This document shows, piece after piece, positions 11,785 to 25,000 of a stretch of 64,000 bases of DNA. Within the stretch, counting starts at the first letter, position 1, and each line of letters starts with the position of its first letter. The stretch comes from Cinchona pubescens. Lineage: Eukaryota > Streptophyta > Magnoliopsida > Gentianales > Rubiaceae. The position numbers and the translations under genes were made by a program. The stretch covers positions 1-64,000 of the forward strand of contig JANKKI010000605.1 of assembly GCA_025175665.1 (NCBI GenBank). Direction: 5' to 3'. The notes under the pieces were generated by a model. It made no database searches. It saw nothing but the letters and a program-made list of their open reading frames with translations, and was not told the origin of the DNA.

Positions 11785-14236
11785 AATAATTGTTGTCGTG
11801 AAGGGTAACTCCTGCGATTATGTCCCGATTGATGACAATTCGTACACTTTCTGGGTTCATGGGAATCCCTAATATCCATCTCGTTTCGGATGCGCCTTAC
11901 ACGTAATCGGCCTGCCAGACGGTCTACGAACATACTATCATCACCACGTAACTGCCACTAAATACGAGGCAATTCATCTAGATTAGATTGCGAAACAAAT
12001 CTACTAACGGTGTACTGGTCTCGATATATGCGAGTGGTGTAATGGTCCGCAAGCAGGCGCGTAGGTTCATCACCCTTAAGCTCCTGCAAACTGCCAACGC
12101 ATGCGAGCATGGGAACCTATACATTTGTCACTTACCATACGTACATGTCTTCTGTACATAATTGACAGTTTATACATTGTCACCACGTCTAGTCACACGA
12201 TAAGGTATTTTAATTATATAGACACCAGTAGAATGATAAAAAACCATAATTGTGTGTCCTCCACCTTTTTTATCCGTAATTAACAACCTTTTCCAATTCT
12301 TTGGTGTAATTGATGTGCGACAATATTCACCCCATACAATATTAACAACAAATAATTTGACGGAACGATGAAATGTAATATCAATTATAGCCTTGATCGA
12401 AAGTAGTTTAACTCCACGCAAGACGTTATTGTAGCTCTCAAAAGAATTTGTACTTTATATTCCCTTCCTACGATTTTTATCGTGAGCAAGGCACCAATGG
12501 TCAAGGCCAATATCTGTCAGATATCTCCAAACCTCTAGATTTTGAAGCTGTATCGTTTGTTGGTACTTATTCCATTTTCGCATCTGTATCTTCGACACAA
12601 AGAGACCAACACAACTTCATCACTTCTACATTCTTGTATTTGGTCATCAAATTACCCAGAATGTGACGCAGACAAAATCTATGATATGCAAATGGTTCCT
12701 ACCATAAAGGGGATTCACTCATAGCATGCAGAATGCCATGATATCGGTCAGATATTATACAAATGGTCTCCAAATCATGCATAACACGGTGTCTCAACTG
12801 TTCCATAAATCATCCCTAACTTTGTATTATTTTCTCATCAACAATTGCATACGCAACAGGTAAAATTTGATTGTTAGCATTCAAAGTGACGGTAATAAAT
12901 AATTTACCCCGATATTTCTCTCGTAGATGGGTGCCATCAACAGATAGGACAGGTCTACACATGTGGAATGCATCAATCGATGGCCGAAATGCCTAAAAGA
13001 TGTATTTGAATATTTTCACAACCTCGCTACTGTTGGGATGATGTAGCCATTGCACCACATTTGGGGATTGAGCGTAGTACTTCTTCAACGATTGGGGTAA
13101 TTGTTAAAAATTAGATACCCAACTTCCATATGCAAGCACATCACTTACAAGAAAGCTCGGTATGCTTTCTTGTAAGTGATGTCAACTTTGAAACTGTTCT
13201 TAATATATGTCTGAATTTGTTTGACCTTGTGCCCAGAATTATTTTCAATTAAGTGTATAATTTTGTTAGCAAAGACTGTAGATGTAAGATTTTTGTTGTT
13301 GTTATCGGATATTTCACCGAGACATACATGATCTTTTACCCATTTCGTGACCTTCGACACAGTAAGAGATTCATTTTCACACACCTGAATACTCTAATCA
13401 CAATCTCCGGGAGCTAATCCACCGGAGGATGCAGTCTTGCATTTAGCTGCCTATGTCCTCTTCCGATTCTCTATAACTTTGAATTCTCGTTTTTGAGTTA
13501 TAGGCCACATTCTAACTGCCTTACTAACTTGCTTCTTGCTATCAAAGTACATGTGCAACCGAATATAATTTTTTTCTTCATTCCAATAAACCAGCTCATG
13601 TTTATCACTACGGTCCTATGAGATCGTAATCACCATAGTTACCAATCTCATTGAAAAAAATCATTCTTCTGGGTTGATAAATAGGAACATCCTCTTGCGT
13701 TTGACATTCACCGTTATGTATCTCTAAATTCTCGTCAGAATCATCATCCGATATATCTTCTGAGTCTGACCCTGACTCGTAATCCTCGTCTAATGCATGC
13801 CATGACGAGTTACTATTAGCATTATCATCTATCAAACCCTCATCTACGAGACTTTTCTCCATATATTGATATTGTATGGTACTTGGGCCAGGTATGGACC
13901 TGCTGTGGTGTCTCTATTACACTGCGCACTAATAGATTTATCAGATTGCATTGAATTTGATATTGAAAACGAACACGTTGGGTTGTAAAACTCAATGACC
14001 AAGGATGTTCAAAGAAACTCCGCGCATTGGATTACAGCGGCTGGTCATCCATAGTCGAATGTATGAGAGACATCATTGGCTCCATACCATACACCCCTAG
14101 ATTGTTGGTTACAGGTACCTGGAGAATACACATCTCTGTCCTTGAAATTATCAGCACAAAAAGTAGGATCGGCATCAAACAAATCAAAAATATCATCCAT
14201 ACTATCATCATTTGTTTGATGCAGAGTAAACACCAC
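11785..14236 (-). pseudogene. MULE transposase (mudrA-type), degenerate
   Basis: Blocks in order on the minus strand: an acidic N-terminus (14236-13608, ending PRRMIFFNEIGNYGDYD); a DNA-binding MuDR segment near 13600-13480 (FDSKKQVSKAVRMW, REFKVIENRKR); 13384-13145 with HKVKQIQTYIKNSFKVDITYKKAYRA; a transposase core at about 12960-12650 with VDGTHLREKYRGKLFITVTL, AYAIVDE and ISDRYHGIL; a SWIM-like FPCSHAL near 12110; and a zinc knuckle CTNCHQSGHNRRSYP near 11830. Internal stops interrupt the core, the SWIM motif lacks its CxC pair, and the knuckle has Ser where the last Cys is expected. It would catalyse DDE cut-and-paste transposition if intact; here it is dead. Confidence 0.8.
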
Positions 14237-14574
14237 GACTAACTATATTTGTTCGAAACTGGATCATATATAGATGATATTACCTCAACCAACCTCCATG
14301 AATTCGTATATCTTGTCAACTAACTCAACAAACCTAATCTGTTACTTTATTCGGAATAGTTGCTTGCACACCATTGGCCGGTTGGACATAGTACTTCCTT
14401 TATCAGTTATTTCTCCTCCCCAATAAAGGAGAATGTGACGGGGGTCTATCAAATGTCATTTTTTTTGTAAGGATGTAACATGTTTAGACCCCAATTTTGG
14501 ATACGGAATATGTTTTTTTTAAAAAAAAATTTGACAAAGTTCCTCTATATTTTGAGGATTCTCTCTTACGCTGG

Positions 14575-14725
14575 TCATACCCGATAAGGGTTACAAACAA
14601 CATAACAAATCGACAACACTTATGAGTAATACATGCCCGACAAGGATTACAAACAATGCAATAACCCGGCAAGGGTTACAAGTAATATATGCCCCGACAA
14701 GGGTTACAAACAATGCAATAACAGC
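14575..14725. repeat. 28-29 bp minisatellite at the MULE right flank
   Basis: Five head-to-tail units, phased by CCCGATAAGGGTTACAA-like cores at about 14580, 14636, 14664 and 14693, with a degenerate unit between the first two. Subterminal tandem repeats are common near MULE ends, which would place the element's 5' end just beyond; this is inference. Confidence 0.75.
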
Positions 14726-16832
14726 CCCTCACCTCTTATACCAAATCATTTACATTCACAATAGTGACTAGAATTTTGGCCAATAGATCACAGGGAAGCA
14801 TCTTTATCACCTATACTTTATTGTCGAAAATGGAGTTTAGCTTATGAATCTTTAAGCAAGACCAATTATATGTTGAGATCAAATATCTAAATTATGCTAT
14901 TATCTGGATTTTAGTCCTTTCAAGCAAGCAAAATTTGCTGGCCAAAATTATCCAAACATGGTTATTCTTGATCATTCAATATTAGACAAAAATTTTGTCT
15001 CTACAAAACCAAGACCTCCATTCCAATACCACCATAATAAAGAGATAATCACAAATTTCATTGATTCAAGAGAAACCAAACATACAACATATATATCACA
15101 TCTAAATGTGTATCTCTCTACAATATTCAGACAGAGAAGAAGATAATCAAAGCAGCATATTATTACATTAAAATACAAAAACAGCAAAAATATAAGCTAC
15201 CATCACAAAATATTTTTCTAAAATATTTACATTAACAAAATTTATTAATTAAAAAAATTTAAAAAAAATTTAATTAAAATAATTGGATAAAATAAAAAAA
15301 TTTAATTTACCTGAAATATGTTGGTGGTGTTTGTTTAGGAGGAATATGATGGTGGTAGTGGAATGGAGGTGGTGGTTGTTGTAGAGGGGAAGGCAAAAGA
15401 AATGGTGTCTCCATACACAGTGGTTGTTGTAGAGGAGGAGGAAAAGGAGATGGTGCCGATTGTGATTGAAATTGTAAATGGAAGGAGGAGGAGGAGGAGG
15501 AGGAGAAAGGGGAGGTTCTGCGAGGGAGAAGAAGAAAGGTTCTGCGAGGGTTCTGCGATTGATCCTCGTAGAACCGATTTAAACCCGCATGTGAATGCGA
15601 GGTCGAGCTCAATGAACTCGCATTCACCGAATGCGAATTCTCCTCTCTCGATTATTCTATTTATTCAACCGACATGAAAAATGAACAATTTTAAAAACGA
15701 GTACAGTTTCAAAAAATGGCCCTCGAACCATAATCTCCAATGGCTCAAAGAGTGGTTTTGGGAGATCATTCCAGTCATACCAATCCCATCCATCACATAT
15801 ATCAGGCTTTAGATTTTGAGGGTGCTGGTTGGTATCCGATAAAACTGCACGCATGAAGATACAAACGATATGTGCTGGTTTAGGTTCGTCTGACAATACA
15901 TTATTTGTAATAGTTAGAAACTCTATTTTATTGATGTCCAGTTCAGTTTCCTCCATCTCCCTCGCTGCACATTCTTCAAAGCTTTCTCCTAAGCAACAAA
16001 AAAGAAAATTAAGAGTTTAAAATGATTTTGAATTTTTTATTACACCTTTTTATGTTATACTTGTTTATGTTAAGTCAACTTGAAACAAAGCTCAAAATGG
16101 CTTTAAATTTTGTGTTACACTTTTGGTTGTGTTAGGTCATGTAATAGAGTGACACGTGTATTTTTAATATAAGAAAACGTATTAAACTACGGACTAATAT
16201 TACACTATTAAAAAGTAATAACAGAAGACCGAACGTGGCTCAAAACCCATAATCCACTTCAAATTAATAGCAGTCATAGACATGTCATTTATTACACATA
16301 TACTTAATGAAGAGATAAACGTATAAATTGGATGAAAATTAGAAATTAATTCTCAAAACTCACATGCGAAAGTAAGAAAACAAACAAACTATAGCATGCT
16401 ACATAATTGTGTTAGTACTAATTTTTACAGTATTTTACTTTGACTTTACCCTCTACTCGAATTTATTTAAATGGTGGTAGCAAACTGAAAATGGGAAATT
16501 CTTGTTTTAATTGAATAGTGTCACGGATTTTATTGTTCATAAACGTCCACATTACTTTATTAAAGTAAAATGGAGTAATGTGAAATGAAGTAGAAACTTA
16601 TGAATCAAGAGATATATGACATCAATTCATGTAAGAATTTTCTATTGAAAACTATGTTAGTGAATTGATATATTTGTGACTCATTTGTCATCATAAATTA
16701 TGCTAAGTCCTACAAAAAGAGATCGAGAAGAGAAAATTAAGGTAATATCCGTAGAGAAACAAGAAAATGTATTGGTAACTTTAAATATTTGAACCTAAAA
16801 AAAAAAACATCTGTTTAAATGAGTATTATTTA

Positions 16833-16969
16833 AGATATTATTCTAAATATTATTTAAAATAATATTCTAATTATTTTTGAAATGTGTAATATATGTGATA
16901 AGATATTATTCTGAATATTATTTAAAATAATATTGTAATTATTTTTTGAAATATATAATATATGTGAGA
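16833..16969. repeat. Tandem duplication, 68-69 bp unit
   Basis: Two adjacent units both begin AGATATTATTCT and contain ATTATTTAAAATAATATT and GTAATATATGTGA-like ends. Related sequence occurs at 42640-42760 and more weakly at 5265-5300 and 8200-8340, so this looks like a dispersed AT-rich repeat with a tandem copy here. Confidence 0.75.
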
Positions 16970-17084
16970 TAAAAAAGATGATTACAAAATATGTTTTAAT
17001 AATGATTACAAAATATTATTTAAAAAATAACGAAGAATAAGTCATAAGAACAGAGTCATTATCTTCATTAATTAGAATCACAAA

Positions 17085-17256
17085 AATGTTATACAATTAC
17101 ATTTTTTTTTGTCACATTACATTCATCGTATTTTTCAGACTCATAACCATTAAAACATGTTCTATAAAAATGTTATTCAATCACTTTTTTTTTCTTTTTG
17201 TCACATTACATTCATCGTATTTTTCAAAGTCATGAACATTAAAACATGTTCTATAA
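17085..17256. repeat. Tandem duplication, about 85 bp unit
   Basis: Two consecutive copies share GTCACATTACATTCATCGTA, TTTTTCA and CATTAAAACATGTTCTATAA, differing mainly in the poly-T tract length. Confidence 0.8.
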
Positions 17257-18244
17257 AATTAAGAAATGTCAAGCAAAATCTTTCTAATTTGTTAGTATTC
17301 GCCAATAAATATTACATAATTTCAAGGAACCCACAGAACACAAAAGCTCTAAAAAAGGAGTAGAGTTTGGAGAATGAAGACTATGCATGCAGGCGTACCA
17401 AATTCAAGGTGGCCACCGGGAATAAAGGAGGTGTTGTGGCCGGGGGATTATAGGCGCCGCCCGAATAGCACTTTATTCCCCTTATGCAGAAATACACCGA
17501 CCCCCACTTCCGGCATCGGCGGTGGCTGCGCTGGCCGGATTAATGAAGATGTCATCAATACGTCCATTTTTATGCACTAGCAGTCACGTTGGAGGTTTTG
17601 GTAAGTTATATAACTTTCCCGCCGTATGGTTCAAGAAATATTTATCATGGGCCGTTAGGTACACAATCAATAATATAACTTGATCGGGCCATTGCCCATT
17701 TTGAAGTTGTAGTTATTGTCATGATTCACGAATTCGACCAGAAAGTTGTATTGGACCAAGAAAGTTGTATCAGAAAATTAGTGGTTAGAAAATGTGCAGT
17801 GAATAATGCTCACTTTTTAGAATAGATTTCCCGAACAAAAGTATTTGGACCAAGAAATATACTATCAATTTATTGTTGGCCAACAAAGAAAAGATAGATA
17901 CTAGATAGCAGTTTACATCCGATAAGGGCCATCTTTTCAAGTTCTATAGTAGTTTAATGTGAACAACTAAACCATTCTTGTACAACAATTAAACGATTCT
18001 CAGAACCATATAATAATTCAAACTCAAACTTTTTCTTCAAATTGAAAACTAAACTAAGAAATCCAATTCAATATTAATTGTGTATTTATTGCTATGTTAA
18101 TGACTTGAATGCATGAATTCACGTTTTTCCCAAAAAAAAAAAAAAAATGTCCAACTTCTTTATAGATAAAGTTACACAAGAAGGAAATATCTGCTCAAAC
18201 TATGTTGCCCCAGTATATATTTCAGTAGTACTAGTCTTATCACA

Positions 18245-18306
18245 TCTCTTATACACATCTAGATGTGTATAAGAGACAGAAAATATACACGTCTCATAAG
18301 AGACAG
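18245..18306. other. Nextera mate-pair junction adapter
   Basis: TCTCTTATACACATCT followed directly by AGATGTGTATAAGAGACAG (18245-18279): two mosaic ends head to head, missing only three outer bases. A second fragment ATAAGAGACAG is at 18296-18306. Confidence 0.97.
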
Positions 18307-18804
18307 ATATAGGATCTGATAAATTCTTTAATATGAATTAAGTTTCATGTTATTAAAGACTCAGATGATATAAGTAAAATTTTATAAAATTTAATTTTTA
18401 TGACAAAATTTATAGATGAAATCCAAAATCAAGTTTACGTTAATATTTTCCTGTAAAACAGTTCATCCAAAATGACTTGTATGCTTTCCATACTACAAAA
18501 GATATCAATATTTTAAATCATTGGCATGAAAAATTGTTCAGTTTTTGTATAAACCATAAACAAATACTATATATCATGCAATTTGTATGATGTAGATAAT
18601 GAAGAGACAGAAATATTAGTTGAAAATCATACCTAGATGTGTATGAATAGCTACACTTTTATCTTGTGAAAACACTAGAGCATATCTGTTAATTTTGCAA
18701 TTTTAGAATTTATTGGATTTTTTAATTAAAAATAAATTTACAATTTTTACTCCTTTATACTTTAATAGAGATAAATATAATTAATCTATTCGAACAAAGT
18801 TACC

Positions 18805-18882
18805 TCTCTTATACACATCTAGATGTTTAGATCTGTCCGCGAATATGGTGTTGGAGTCCTAGAAGATGTGTATAAGAGACAG
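18805..18882. other. Two mosaic ends flanking a short insert
   Basis: TCTCTTATACACATCTAGAT at 18805-18824 and a full AGATGTGTATAAGAGACAG at 18864-18882, with about 38 unrelated bases between. Immediately to the right, GTGTAGGGAGGGA (about 18883) is inverted at about 18940 (TCCCTCCCTACAC), suggesting a chimeric fold-back in the leader of the next gene. The plus frame through this adapter begins MCIRDR, a known adapter translation. Confidence 0.95.
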
Positions 18883-19081
18883 GTGTAGGGAGGGAGAGGA
18901 GGAGGAAGGTGTCACCAACTACCGTCCTAGCAACCATTCCCTCCCTACACTCACTCTCCATTCACACACTCATCAATCTCCTCCCATTCATTCCACCAAC
19001 AAAATCACTACTCCATCACTCCTCCTTTCTCACACACACTTCATTTTTCATCAGCAAACTAGCAAAAAGTTGAAATCAAGA

Positions 19082-22000
19082 ATGGCTGATATAACTGATG
19101 ATATAGCGGAGGAGATATCATTTCAAGGCTTTGAAGATGACTGTAGATTATACACATCTAGATGTGTATAAGAGACAGAGGCAAAAGGGGAAAAAAAAGA
19201 CGGGGTTGTGCAAGAACCCGCACTCTTGCTCAGGTTTCCCTTTTGCCTATTGGGATTCTTTTTTTTCCCTGTTTATTTTTGCCCTTTTCAATTCCTAAAT
19301 AACAGTCCTCTGGTTTTCAGTTTTTTGGAATATATAAATTCTGGGTTTCTTGTTTTGATGCTTTTCTTTGGTCAATTGGATGTTCTTCTTGGGGAAATTT
19401 ATGTGGACATGCATGCATGTGAACTTGGAAGACTTCAATAGCTGAATTGTTGCCTTTGTGAGACAGGTATGAAGTCTTGATTCTTTTAGATAACACTAAA
19501 TACTCCTTTATTTCTCTCTCTGTGTGTGTTTGTTTGCTTGTTTTTGGGGTATGGTTACAGTGTGAAGCTTTAACTGCCTTTCTATTTTCTACTCTCGTAA
19601 TTAGTTGTCTAAGAAACCTATGAAGTCACCATATTTACATGCATGTGTTAGCATTTTATAAATGATGTGGTAATTTTAGTTATTTTACCATAAGCTTTCA
19701 TGTATGAAACAGAACCTATTAATTTTCTTGATTCACATGTTTCTATGTAATAACAAGTGTATCACTTGTTTTGGTTTTTATGGGGAAGGGGAGGGGAGGA
19801 GCATTTCAGTTTCTGATCTGGTTTATAGCCTTTCATGTTTAATATGGGTTATTTGTCGGTATCAAACTCCATAATATTCTCCAATTCTTAATTGGGCATC
19901 TGTACTGTTATGAGATATTGATATAGAAAGGCTTTTTTTTTTTAAGAGTGCATGTAACTTGAGAAATTCGGGAATCGAGGACACAGCAGAGCTGCTTGAG
20001 AAACAGCTTGCAACAGAGTTGTCAAAAATGACACTAGAAGAAGCTTTATCTCTTGCACGAACATTCAGTCATCATCTCACTCTGATGGGAATTGCAGAAA
20101 CCCATCATAGGTATTGTGAATTCAGTTATTTACATGAAAATGATACACTTGTTGTAAACAAGTTAATTGTGCTCGGTTTTCTAGCTTTGAGATGGTAATT
20201 AATACTAGTTTTGAATTAATACAACCAAGATAACTAGCTTTATATGACTTGAAGTAGTTTTTTCCATTCTACAAGTATATGTCGCTGATTTGCTAATAAT
20301 ACACAATTAATTACTCAACTCTACATTTTGTCCTATTACATCACCATCTTATTAAATAGTCACACATTGCTCTTTTTAGATATCTGTTGTGATTCATTGC
20401 TTCTTTTGATAAACAAGTCCAATTTTCATAGCTAGTGGTAAGTTCTATCACCGGAAAACAGATTCCAAATTGCAAGCATCTGTAGTTTTTATTGACAAGC
20501 TGTTGGAATATTGATACTACGCTAACAAGTAGTCCTGCAGAGTACGTAAAAATCGTGGTGTGGCACATTCATCAAAATCTTGTGATGATACTTTCAACCA
20601 GCTTGTGCAATCTGGTGTATCTCCAGATGAGCTCTATGCCACAGTTTGCAAGCAAGTCTGTTGTTATTACCCCTTTCTATTTTTGGTTTCATTTGTTTGA
20701 TGATTTTTAATAGTATATGATGCTGATGGCTATCTGTTTTTTAAAGGAGGTTGAGATTGTCCTCACTGCCCATCCCACACAAATAATATCGACGCACCTT
20801 ACAATACAAACATATCAGGATTGCGGTATTACTTTTTGGAGTTCAAATAGAAATGTAGAGTTCTCTTCCATATACAAAATTTGCTTTACCGTCATCATCA
20901 AATGTTACTTCAACCCTTGCAGCATCTCTTGGAATATCATGAACGACAGAAAGAACTTGAGCAAGAGGATAAAGAATTGCTGATAGAAGATCTGGTCTGT
21001 GTTTTCTTCAGATAAGTAGTTAGCTATTCAGATTCCATGACGGTACATAATTTTTACTATATTTCTAGGCGAGAGAGATTACTTCCATCTGGCTAACAGA
21101 TGAGCTTAGGCGCCACAAACCTACTCCGCTTGATGAAGCCAGGGATAATTAACAAATGGTCAGACGTAAGAAATCTTAATATTTCTACACCTAAAATAGA
21201 TAATGAATTTAATGTCTTCAGGCTTAAATATTGTGGAGCAGTCACTTTGGAAAGCTGTACCTCTGCATCTACGTCGTATTGCATAAGAGACTCTCTGAAG
21301 AAGGTTTTTCTTACTGTGATATTGTCTAGGTCTTTTGAACTCATCTCTGGTTCGTGTGTTACATAATTTGTCTTGCTGCTTTCCTCAGCAAACTGGAAGG
21401 CCACTTCCGTTAACATGCACACCAATAAAATTTGGATCTTGGATGGGTGGTGATCGTGATGGAAATCCAAATGTGACAGCAAAGGTGATCTTTAGGATGC
21501 ATCCAGTTTTTTAAATTCCATAAAGTTACTACTTTTAGATGTTGTTTAAGAGACAGATATTTACAAAAAAAAAAAAAAACACGTCAGTAGCAGAATTAGT
21601 ATAATGTAGTTGGTGGATTGTCATTCTAAGCTACATCTTTTGCTTCATTTGTAGTTTCTGACACTTGCATAACTTACTTCTGCTCATATTAGAGAATGGC
21701 TTGAATGCATTTCTGCTTCAAAAAAATTTGTTGTTGGATAAAAGAATATAAACATATTCTTACTTCAAACATGTCAATGAGTAATCTGAGCTTTATGTGG
21801 CCTGTGTACCAAAACATTCCTTTGGTCAGTCAGCATATCCAATTGTTGAATGTCTTCCAGTTCTTGACTGCCTGCCATGTTTGTAACTTAACTTGCACAA
21901 CCCCGTCTTTTTTTTCAGCTTAGCTTACCTGGGATCTCTGAGCTTTCTTTCCTGCATTTCATCTGGGATTGAGTCTGAAAGTTTTTCTTCCCTTCGTGCC

Positions 22001-25000
22001 TTCCTTGGGGGTTGTATAATTTGTGGTCCATTAAACTGCAGAAGGCTTTATGTATTCATTTGGTAGCAAATTGTTATCATTTATGCATTTTTTCTGCATT
22101 CATTTGAGCCTTTAACTCACCTAAGGATGTTGTACCTTCACTGCATATATCTGCCTATGGTTCCCTTGAATGTCTGGTTCACGAGATTCAGTCCTTCCTG
22201 CTTATGGATCTTAGCCAAGAGGATGATTCTCCGTGACATTATGTGCTAAAGTCAACTCCCACTGGTACAGGTGGCATTTTGATAATTAGTACTATTTGTA
22301 ATTTGATATGACGGTTATTAATATTAGCAAAATTCTACTTCTTTCAGAACATAAGGTATCTTGCTAAGATGAAGATTTTCTTCAAAGAGTCTCATTATGA
22401 GTTGTTTTCAATTTTTTCCATTTCTTTAGGTGACAAGAGATGTTTCTCTTCTATCAAGGTGGATGGCTATTGATCTCTATGTCCGCGAAATTGATAACCT
22501 AAGATTTGAACTTTCCATGAACCAATGCAGTGATAGACTATCAAGACTGGCACAAGAAATCCTTGAAAAAGGTCTGCCATGTAAATTTTCTTTAAAAAAA
22601 AAAGTTTAAATGGAATTCAGCAGGGGTTTTCTCATGTCTGTAGCTTCCTACTGGTACATTAACTCTTTGCACATAAAAAACATAGACAATCATAGTATTT
22701 CATTTATGGAGGAAGTCATAATTCAAATTCATATAATTTGTGAGTGAAAAGTTCTATCTGAAATTAGTAATTAAAATAGTTGCCTATCATCTCACTTATC
22801 CATAAGTCCAAAAGTCTTGGTTGACTTGAACTTCTTGTCATGGAGATGGAAACAACATCTTTACTAATTAAATCTATTGTATTGCTTGATTCTGGCATAG
22901 CAGTTACCAAGAAACTGATTTGTTTTCTAGAAATTCTAAAAATTCTAAAATCCGAGTAGCTATATTCTTCCTGCCTGAGATGTACTTAAGTTTCTTGTGG
23001 TTAAATGCTTTTGGGAGTATCATAGCCTAAAAACTTAAATGTAATCCTTCCTAGTGCTAATGTCGCTTTCCGTGTGTATATCTGACAAATTCTGGTGATC
23101 TTCAAAATGAAATAATTGTCTCTTATACACATCTAGATCTCCCTTGTCTTTATCCTTAAGCCTTGCTGACTTTTTAGTTACCTGAATCTCTGTTTTGTTG
23201 ATGGCTCAACTTTCTTTCTAGAAAGCCCAGAAGAGGATCGGAGACAGTTGGAATTGTCACAAAGTTATCAATTGAAGCATCATGGTGAACATGCTCCAGC
23301 TTTTCTTATGCCAACACAACTTCCAACTGGAGCTGATTTGCCTTCTTGCACAGGTCAAACTCTTTGCGCTTGATGGCCCTTCATTTACTAGTTGAGTTTT
23401 GTCCTGTCCTGTTCACAATGTACTTCATTTGGTGAAACCATTAAGTATTTCTGTAAAAGTTCCATAAGCACCTGTCTGCTTATTTGCTTCTAGATAGGTG
23501 ATGCTACCAACATGCGGACTTCTTTTCCTTTTGATATGGAATATATTGTTTGTATGATCTGTAGCATTAAATTTCTTTTTTTGGATGAGCTCTAAAGTTT
23601 TTGTGTCCTTATATATCTATCTATTATCTATCTAGTTTTACCCGTGCATGTAGTTATGACCTGTTGTCCATAACTAATACACTTTATATTTTTTCTCACA
23701 GTTGATCTTTCTATGTAACATTGCTATATTCCATCTTCTTTGTGCAGCAAAATTGATGTCAAATGGATATTGTTCAAGTGCTTTTCTGAAATTATAATAA
23801 TCTGTATGCATAACTGGGTGCTTAAACCATGAATTTCTCCACATTCTCCAAAATAGTAATTATTCGTGTTGAAAACCACTGTGCTATGTAATCTTTCCAT
23901 GTTCTTAAATTAAGGTGGAAATTTCAAGAATATATGTTGATGCTCGCATGTATGTTTTACTTAAGCTGTGTTATGTAACCTTAAAGAAAAAATAAAATAA
24001 AATAAAATAAAAAATAAGATGGCTATGTAGGTTGGTTTATCTACTCTCAGTTTTTAAGCTCTTTATTCACGTGAAACAAATAATCGTTTGAAGTGCCATA
24101 TTCATCATTTCACATTTCCCTCATTGTTAAATGTTCGTTAAAGCATTTTTAAACTTATTTCTACAAGTTGTTACTTCATTTTAAATATTTAAATGTGTTT
24201 GTGTAGAATGCAAAGATGTTGAATCTCACTATCCACGACTAGATGTTCCTGGCTCAGAGTTTAAGCCATTGAATCGCAAGGTATAATTGTCAGTTTGTTG
24301 CAGCATCCATTATTTTCTTGACTGCTACTGTCTCTGTCCTTCTTGTCCCTCTCCATGAATCCAATATATAATTTCTTTATTGTTCTGTTTCTAAAATATT
24401 ACTTTCATCACTTTAGGATGGCGAGGCTTCTTCAGCAGGGGCAGATCTCAATAAAAGTTCAAAGAAAATATTTGGAAATGGAAATTTACCCCCCTCTGGG
24501 AATTCTCAGTCAGCAGGAATACCCCGTGTTCCTTCTTTCAGCTCTAGTCAACTCCTTGCTCAGAGGAAACTTTTTGCTGAATCTCAAATAGGAAGGTCCA
24601 GCTTCCAGAAGCTCTTGGAACCAAGCTTGACTCAGAAACCGGGAATAGCTTCTTATAGAATAGTTTTTGGTGATTTAAAGAAAAGGTACACATCTAGACT
24701 GTCTGCACATGTCTGCAATTGCTTGAACTAAAATTGGGAAATTCTAGTCAGCACAGGGACGCCTTTCTTTGTAGGAAAAAAGGAGTCTGCCAGTTTCCCG
24801 GGGAGAGGTGGGGACTCGTCAGGATAAATGCAAAAACTTAAAGCGTGATAAATGCAGTTTCATAAGAAGAACTTGGGATGCTTCTGGCAGTTCATCTAAT
24901 TTTCTCTTAAGTAAAAGACTGGAAGTTCTAATATGAGTTTGATCTATGCTTGTTAGGCATGGATGAATTCTTATTTCGGGTGTCAGTAAAAGAGTATAAT

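Larger units (their letters stand above)
9420..14740 (-). mobile_element. Decayed Mutator-like element (MULE) carrying a plant mobile domain gene
   Basis: On the minus strand a mudrA-type transposase (about 14236-11785) is followed by a plant mobile domain (PMD) gene (about 11640-9420). PMD genes related to MAIN/MAIL1 are known passengers of MULEs and Ty3 elements. Both reading frames carry stops and frameshifts, so the element is not autonomous. Terminal inverted repeats could not be located by eye, so the ends given are only the limits of recognised content. Confidence 0.75.
14741..18240. other. Repeat-rich region without recognised genes
   Basis: The strand pair at 15307-15680 is open because of a GGA/TCC microsatellite (15480-15507) and low-complexity proline/serine or acidic sequence; no domain is visible. 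The minus frame 15956-15657 is unrecognised and may be TE-derived. A 204-base GC-rich plus-strand frame at 17374-17580 is also unrecognised. Tandem repeats at 16833-16969 and 17085-17256 are listed separately. Confidence 0.5.

Noticed and set aside
15307..15680. Proline/serine-rich protein on one strand or acidic protein on the other
   Set aside because: Frames are open because of a GGA/TCC microsatellite and low complexity; no domain or conserved motif.
18866..19171. Open frame beginning MCIRDR and running into the PPC4 start
   Set aside because: The first residues are translated adapter and the frame passes through 5' leader sequence; only the portion from 19082 is coding.
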